Below the pieces are notes generated by a model. The model did not search any database. It saw only the letters and a list, made by a program, of their open reading frames with translations, and had not been told where the DNA came from. Position numbers and translations under genes: made by a program. Below are positions 1 to 4,800 of a stretch of DNA of 6,679 nt, piece by piece (the stretch's first letter is position 1; every line of letters begins with the position of its first letter). Origin of the DNA: Lachnospiraceae bacterium (lineage in GTDB: Bacteria; Bacillota; Clostridia; Lachnospirales; Lachnospiraceae); contig JAAVAA010000011.1 of the NCBI GenBank assembly GCA_014804285.1, positions 25,142-31,820 on the forward strand, in the 5' to 3' direction.

Positions 1-443
1 ATGTCCAGATCCTCCGCTTTGATCTCTTCCCCTTTATTTAACTTTTCCCTAATCCGGCAAAGCCTTATAAAGGATTCCATTCTTGTGTTGGAAAAATGAC
101 ACAGATTCCGCTCCAGGCCGTCAATCTTCGCCACGAGGAGACCTGTTGCCACCTGACGGATCACTTCCATGTTCTCAATACTTTTCAGTTCAAAAATCTG
201 CACTGCCGGCTCTTCCGCCAGTGCCATATCATTTATTTGCCAGCCACCGTAACCTCCAAAGTTGTATTCCGCTTTCTCCACATAAGGATAAGCTGCCAGA
301 ACCAGCTTATCTTTGGTAAGCGCCACTACGGAATCCGCAAAGCGGTAATCTGCGTCGAAATCCGCTGTAGCCGCAAATATGATATCACTTTTTTCAATCC
401 CATACTTGTGGGTGATGCTGACAAAGCTATTTGGTAAATTCAT
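1..443 (-). CDS. N-terminal part of a probable ABC exporter (ATP-binding/permease protein), cut by the window edge
   Basis: The frame is open from an ATG at 443 to the left edge, giving 147 complete codons and no stop. The start is supported by GGAGGG at 448-453, four bases upstream. The visible protein begins MNLPNSFVSITHKYGIEKSD. It continues with an acidic stretch and a hydrophobic strand (ADFDADYRFADSVVALTKDK), then an 'IFELKSIENMEVIRQVATGLL' type segment, and ends with 'CHFSNTRMESFIRLCRIREK' followed by LNKGEEI. This order (acidic strand, V-x-L-T-x-D-x-L, a PH-like beta segment, a FSN...F helix and a K/R-GEE linker) is what I recall from the N-terminal accessory domain of some Firmicute ABC exporters, where a short Cys-rich linker, six membrane helices and the nucleotide-binding domain follow. 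None of those parts is in the window, so the exporter call is inference from memory. A stand-alone PH-like protein is the main alternative. Expression probably depends on the promoter, small ORF and hairpin upstream at 499-738. Confidence 0.6.
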   Translation of the reverse strand, partial: MNLPNSFVSITHKYGIEKSDIIFAATADFDADYRFADSVVALTKDKLVLAAYPYVEKAEYNFGGYGGWQINDMALAEEPAVQIFELKSIENMEVIRQVATGLLVAKIDGLERNLCHFSNTRMESFIRLCRIREKLNKGEEIKAEDLD

Positions 444-498
444 TTTACCCTCCACTCTTCCTCTTAACTGCAATTCCCCGAAACACTATAAATTTCAT

Positions 499-534
499 AC
501 AAAAAGCCATGGCTCCGAGAGGTAGCCATGGCTT
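499..534 (-). terminator. Intrinsic terminator or attenuator upstream of the ABC-type gene
   Basis: An 11-bp perfect inverted repeat, AAGCCATGGCT (504-514) and AGCCATGGCTT (524-534), encloses a 9-nt loop. Read leftward on the minus strand, the stem ends in GGCTTTTTG, so a short U-run follows it. On the plus strand no T-run follows, so the hairpin works leftward. It lies 47 nt after the stop of the 29-codon ORF and about 60 nt before the ATG of the ABC-type gene. With only five Us, two of them in the stem, it may be leaky or conditional, which suits an attenuator. It could instead simply end a small-gene transcript. Confidence 0.7.
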
Positions 535-544
535 ATCATACATC

Positions 545-569
545 TTTCTTCTTTACATACAAGAAAAAA
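545..569 (-). other. AU-rich RNA hairpin in the leader transcript
   Basis: In the minus-strand RNA, UUUUUUCUU (569-561) can pair with AAGAAGAAA (553-545) across a 7-nt loop, giving nine pairs including one G-U. It lies between the stop codon of the small ORF and the terminator-like hairpin. Its stability is low because it is almost all A-U. It may be part of an alternative leader fold or may be just low-complexity sequence. Confidence 0.35.
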
Positions 570-581
570 CCGTGCATAAAC

Positions 582-671
582 TCAATTTGCAATATTCCGG
601 GAGGCAGATTTAAAACTATGTTGTTGTAACAATTCATTCATTCGCTCTTTGCGTAATCTCTTATTTAACAT
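582..671 (-). CDS. 29-residue leader-like small protein upstream of the ABC-type gene
   Basis: ATG at 671 and TGA at 582-584 give 29 residues, too short for most gene callers. GGAGG at 680-684, within AAGGAAGGAGG, lies eight bases before the ATG, which is an ideal placement. A near-consensus sigma-A promoter at 710-738 would give a leader of only about 30 nt. The peptide starts MLNKRLRKERMNELLQQH and ends FKSASRNIAN. It is basic at the N terminus, has no membrane segment or signal peptide, and contains Arg5-Leu6-Arg7 and Lys8-Glu9-Arg10. I recognise no family. The position (promoter, tiny ORF, terminator-like hairpin, transporter gene) fits a regulatory leader peptide, with B. subtilis bmrB upstream of the bmrCD multidrug exporter as a known parallel. 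A free-standing small protein with its own terminator is the alternative. The ribosome binding site and promoter are seen directly; the regulatory role is inferred. Confidence 0.7.
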   Translation of the reverse strand: MLNKRLRKERMNELLQQHSFKSASRNIAN

Positions 672-679
672 CGTTTTTG

Positions 680-690
680 CCTCCTTCCTT
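680..690 (-). promoter_or_regulatory. Strong ribosome binding site of the small ORF
   Basis: The minus strand reads AAGGAAGGAGG, ending eight bases before the ATG at 671. This site is what separates the 29-codon ORF from a chance ORF. The segment GGAGGCA (684-678) is also perfectly complementary to UGCCUCC in codons 22-24 of the same ORF (606-600), so the site could be partly masked in the folded RNA. Confidence 0.75.
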
Positions 691-709
691 CTTTTTTGAA
701 TCTTTATCC

Positions 710-738
710 AGTATAAATGTATTCCGACAGAGTGTCAA
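710..738 (-). promoter_or_regulatory. Near-consensus sigma-A promoter for the leader ORF and probably the ABC-type gene
   Basis: On the minus strand TTGACA (738-733) is separated by exactly 17 bp from TATACT (715-710). An A-rich tract (GTTAAAAAACGG) sits just upstream of the -35 box and resembles an UP element. The predicted start is near 703, about 30 nt before the ATG at 671. A promoter this strong in front of a 29-codon ORF and a terminator-like hairpin suggests control after initiation. No comparable promoter is seen between the hairpin and the ABC-type gene. Confidence 0.8.
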
Positions 739-805
739 CCGTTTTTTAACCTTCACCTATACGACTTTTGGCTGATTTATTTTCGCATATTTTATCACGA
801 AAGGA

Positions 806-834
806 ATGACAAGAGCAAAAGATAAGGATATACT
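806..834 (+). promoter_or_regulatory. Sigma-A promoter of the RNA methyltransferase gene
   Basis: ATGACA (806-811) and TATACT (829-834) are separated by 17 bp, with a predicted start near 841 and a leader of roughly 57 nt before the ATG at 898. It is divergent from the promoter at 710-738, with 67 bp between the two -35 boxes. I see no clear operator in that gap. Confidence 0.7.
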
Positions 835-897
835 GAAAAGGAGTGACGCATAGGAAGCATCAAGAGAATCATTTTTATAACAGGGAGTGACACACGC

Positions 898-1761
898 ATG
901 CCAGATATCATTGAAATAACCGACTTTTCCGACCCCCGGCTGGACATCTATGCGCGGCTTAGGGAAGCCCAGCTTCTCCATTATAACGAACCGAAGCCGG
1001 GACTTTTTATTGCGGAGAGCCCCCGCGTGATTGAGCGGGCTCTTGACGCAGGCTGTGTGCCTGTTTCCCTTTTGCTGGAACAAAATCATGTAGAGGGACA
1101 AGCCCGCCAGCTTATCGGACGCTGCGATGCCGTTTTCCGAAAAGTTTCCGAGAGAACAGAAAAGGGACTTCCCGTTTTTACCGCCGACTTTGCCGTCCTG
1201 TCGAAGCTCACCGGCTTTCCGCTGACCAGAGGGGCGTTGTGCACCATGTACCGCCCTCCGATGCCGGACCCGGCCAAAATATGCTCCGGTGCAAGGCGGA
1301 TCGCCGTGCTGGAAAACATCACAAATCCCACAAACGTGGGTGCCATCTTCCGCTCTGCCGCCGCTCTTTGCATAGACGCCGTGCTGCTGACCCCAGCCTG
1401 CTGCGATCCCTTATACCGCCGCGCCATAAGGGTTTCCATGGGTACTGTCTTCCAGATTCCCTGGACCTTCCTTGACGGCGATTCCGTAAAATGGCCGGAA
1501 TCGGGAATGGAATTTCTCCACAGCCATGGCTTTAAAAGCGCCGCCATGGCGCTGCGGGAAGATTCCCTCAGCATCGAAGACCCGCGCCTTGCGTCAGAAG
1601 AAAAGCTGGCAATCGTACTGGGATCAGAAGGCGACGGTCTTTGTGCCGCCACCATCGCCGACTGCGACTACACCGTGCGTATCCCCATGGCCCGGGGAGT
1701 GGATTCCCTAAACGTTGCGGCAGCCAGCGCTGTGGCCTTCTGGCAGCTGCGGGTTCGGTGA
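898..1761 (+). CDS. TrmH/SpoU-family (SPOUT) RNA 2'-O-methyltransferase
   Basis: Complete 287-residue protein, probably a cytoplasmic S-adenosylmethionine-dependent ribose 2'-O-methyltransferase acting on rRNA or tRNA. The N-terminal part (about residues 15-120) looks like the SpoU substrate-binding region, with YNEPKPGLFIAESPRVIERA at 29-48. The C-terminal part holds all three SPOUT motifs: motif 1 around N140-L157 (NITNPTNVGAIFRSAAAL, catalytic-type Arg152), motif 2 VLGSEGDGL at 240-248, and motif 3 IPMARGVDSLNVAAASAVAF at 262-281 with the Ser-Leu-Asn core at 270-272. DPLYRRAIRVSMG at 170-182 is also typical. ATG 898 is the first start codon after an in-frame stop at 844-846, and AGGGAG lies ten bases upstream. 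It is transcribed alone from its own promoter and ends at the hairpin at 1793-1826. The substrate cannot be told from sequence. It resembles a form I recall as widespread in Lachnospiraceae, so a housekeeping role is likelier than antibiotic resistance. Confidence 0.93.
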   Translation: MPDIIEITDFSDPRLDIYARLREAQLLHYNEPKPGLFIAESPRVIERALDAGCVPVSLLLEQNHVEGQARQLIGRCDAVFRKVSERTEKGLPVFTADFAVLSKLTGFPLTRGALCTMYRPPMPDPAKICSGARRIAVLENITNPTNVGAIFRSAAALCIDAVLLTPACCDPLYRRAIRVSMGTVFQIPWTFLDGDSVKWPESGMEFLHSHGFKSAAMALREDSLSIEDPRLASEEKLAIVLGSEGDGLCAATIADCDYTVRIPMARGVDSLNVAAASAVAFWQLRVR

Positions 1762-1792
1762 TTGATCACTTCCTCAACGCACATAAAGAATA

Positions 1793-1826
1793 ACAGGAAG
1801 AACTATATCTTCCTGTCATCTTTTTT
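1793..1826. terminator. Shared terminator between convergent genes
   Basis: ACAGGAAGA (1793-1801) and TCTTCCTGT (1808-1816) form a perfect 9-bp stem with a 6-nt loop. On the plus strand CATC and then six Ts (1821-1826) follow, ending the methyltransferase transcript. On the minus strand the tail (TATTCTTTATG) is a poorer U-run, so termination there is probably weaker. The stop codon of the vWA gene (1803-1805) lies in the loop and its last codons form one arm. Confidence 0.75.
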
Positions 1827-4800
1827 CTTTAAAAGCTCCGAAGTATCCAATGTCTGTTCCGATCGTTCCGCCTTTTTGGATTTCCTTACTTCCCTTTTCT
1901 TTTTCTCCACATTCCCTAGGGAATCTTTCCTTAAAGTATCGTTTTCCGTTATATCTTCCTTTGACGTATTCGGATACTGCGACATATCTTCTGCCGTCTT
2001 TTCCCGCTTCCCGCTCCTTCTATAAAGCTTTTTAGGTGCAAGCTGGAACCGCCGCAATGCCACATCTGCAACAAACAGGCAGATAGCAAAGAGAAGCAGC
2101 CAGTTTGTCAGAATATAGCTCTCTCTTGCTCCTGTGGATATCCGGGTAAAGACAGAGTCCTCTTCTGTGATCATCCGGCCGTATTGTTCCACAAATTGTA
2201 GGTAAGACTCCGTACTTACATCAAATTTATACTCGTCCGAAAATTGCACTGCAGCGGCCATTGTCAGATAGCTTTGAATCTCTCCTTCCTCACTGCGGTG
2301 TATATTGAAATGATATAACCCTGTCTGAGGTGTGGAAAGCTCCGATGTATATTTTCCAGGCGCTACGGCATAAAGCTTTTCTTCCGAAGAGTTTCCAGCC
2401 GGATCAATAACCGTCACCAGAATCTCCGTGCCACTCTTATAATCATCCGTCTGATAAGTTATTTCTGTCTGTTCTTCCGATGTTGCAACATCTACTCTGT
2501 CCCCTCCCATATCAGCATTTCCGGTGGAATAATCCACGATTCTCTTCCACATCTGGACATAGTCATCTTTTCCCACAAAGGCGCCGCTCCACTCCCCGGT
2601 AACGTCGCTGTTCCATGCAGCGGTTCTGCCCAGTCCGTACTGCCATACCGTAAGAATCGGATTTTCTTTGTCGTCAGATACGATAACGGGACTGGAAGCT
2701 GTCTTGGGAGTAGCCGCAATATATCCATAAAGCACAGGCCATCCATCGGCAAAAAGATTGCTTGTCAGTTCATGATTCTTTTGCACTTTCAGTGGAAATA
2801 CGCCATTTTGAATGTAACTTTCACTTCCCAGAAAGACCTCTCTGGCAAAGATTTTGGGAATATCGCTGGATATATCCGAATAATAATATCTGCCGCCGCA
2901 TCCATCGGCCAGCTGTTCAAGAAGCTGCGTATCGGAAGAACTTCCCACTGCCACAGTCGAAAGAGTAATCCCATCTTCTGCATAAGCGCTTATCACGTCC
3001 TGGAAATTATCTGTCTCTCCCATACCATCTGTCAGAAGAACCACATGCTTAATGGATGCATCACTTTTTGAAATCACCTCACACGCCTCCATAAGGGCAG
3101 GCTTAATGGTGGTTCCGCCGCCTTCGCTGATCTGCATGAGCTCATCCTTGATCGTTTCTTTATCATCCGCCATTCTAAGCTCTACCTGCCATTCATACTG
3201 ATCATCAAAGGTCAGAATACCTACATAATCCGAATCCCGCAGGTTATCCACCGCCACAGCGGCAGCCCTGATGGCAATATCCAGATCACTGACATTGGTA
3301 TAGTCCGCTGCCTCACTGATCATACTTCCCGAATGGTCAATGACCATGACCATAGCCATGGAAGGAATCTCATTCACGCTCCTTGGCTGCATATCCACCG
3401 GAAGTACCGTTTCAAGCACGGTATTCCGATATCCTCCCAGCGCAAAGCTGTCCTCACCGCCGCAACAGATAAACCCGCATCCGTAGTCCTTTACATAAGT
3501 TTCCAGATTCTCCAGAAATCCGGCAGGCAGATCATCAATATAAGTGTCTGCCAAAATAATTGACTTATAGTCCAGCATGGCATTGATACTATCCGGCGCA
3601 TTCAGCGTGGAAACTACATGGTAGTTACATCCTGCTGCACGCAGTACAGAATCAAACTCTGAAATCTCCACCCCCTGCCCTGCAATAAGCAGAACTTTTG
3701 GGGCAGACTCCACCACGGAATAAGCGCTGAATGAATCATTCTCCGGACAGGCATCCGCGTCTGCATGTACTTGTACCATGATATTTTCCATAGCGCCGCT
3801 GTCTGTATCCGCATCCACCTGCGCACTGAACACAAAGCGATTGCTCCCCCTGTTTAAATGGACACTGTTCGATGCCGTCCGGACACTTCCATTGTAAATC
3901 TCAATGACCGCATCCGTTTCATAATTGCTCTCCACCAGTACTGTGATTGCATATTTATCTCCGGGATGCAGATAAGAAGGAAGGCCCACACTGTCAATAT
4001 AGGCATCGGTTATCTCCTCATCCTCATAAAGCAAGGTTAGAAACTCTGCATTGCTTGCCAAAAGCGCCTGCCCCATATGCCAGATATCTCCTCTGGTCTC
4101 CTTCCCGTCTGTAAGCATTACCAGCCTTCCACTGTAATCTCCCGGAATCAGTGTAAGCGCTTTGGAGATAGCATCCTCAAAATTTGTTGCCGTTTTCTCC
4201 GGCAGCGTCAATAATCCCCCATAATAATCTTCTTCTGTCAGAAACTGATCCACCAGTGCATTCTTTCCAAAAGTCACAATACCGTAGGCATTGGCTGCGG
4301 GCATTTTCGCAATAACAGACTGCAGATACTTATCTGCCTCCTCGAGATGCTCCTCATTACTGTCAGAGAGATCCACTACAAAAACTGTAGCTGTCCGGCT
4401 GCTGCCCAGCTGTACCTGTATCCCTAAAAGCGCCAAGACTACACACACAGCCACAGCCCCTCTTACAATCAGGTAAAACTTTCCCCGATAACGCATTTGA
4501 CGCACGTAGACGATCCATTCTATGATCAAAAACGCCAGTGCAAGCAGTATAAAAAGATTTCTCACTGCCCGCTTCACCTTTTGCAGCTTACTGTTTTCTA
4601 CGCTGCCAACAGAATCAGCGGTTTCTCTGCCGTCCGACTCTGTGGCAGTCTGAAAGCGTACCACATAAGTTTCCTGATACTCCCCGTTTCCCACCTGATA
4701 CAGACCAGCCTTTGCCGGCTGTGGATCAAAGGAACGCACATCCGGCTCCGCCCAAGGCTTCAGAGTGATCTCTTCCCCGGCATAATAGACATTTTCCGTA

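Noticed and set aside
83..437. Two plus-strand ORFs opposite the ABC-type gene
   Set aside because: They are antisense to a minus-strand frame with a good ribosome binding site and family-like sequence, and they have no recognisable protein features.
485..513. TATAGT (490-485, minus strand) as a promoter directly ahead of the ABC-type gene
   Set aside because: At 17 bp spacing the -35 position would read GCCATG, inside the hairpin, which matches the consensus very poorly. A weak promoter cannot be fully excluded.
431..613. 60-codon plus-strand ORF across the intergenic region
   Set aside because: It runs through the terminator hairpin and antisense to the small ORF; no promoter or Shine-Dalgarno was seen.
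757..1101. 114-codon minus-strand ORF overlapping the start of the methyltransferase gene, with a hydrophobic C-terminal end
   Set aside because: Most of it is antisense to a gene with clear family motifs, and I see no supporting promoter or ribosome binding site for it.
1522..1531. Third copy of AGCCATGGCT, inside the methyltransferase gene, as a regulatory site
   Set aside because: It is explained by the codons for Ser-His-Gly-Phe and has no partner arm nearby; probably coincidence.
1086..1655. 189-codon minus-strand ORF inside the methyltransferase gene
   Set aside because: It is an antisense shadow of well-conserved SPOUT coding sequence.
1762..2035. Plus-strand ORFs just after the methyltransferase stop, rich in Ser and Phe
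   Set aside because: They are the complement of the Lys/Glu-rich tail of the vWA gene; they cross the terminator and lack a ribosome binding site.
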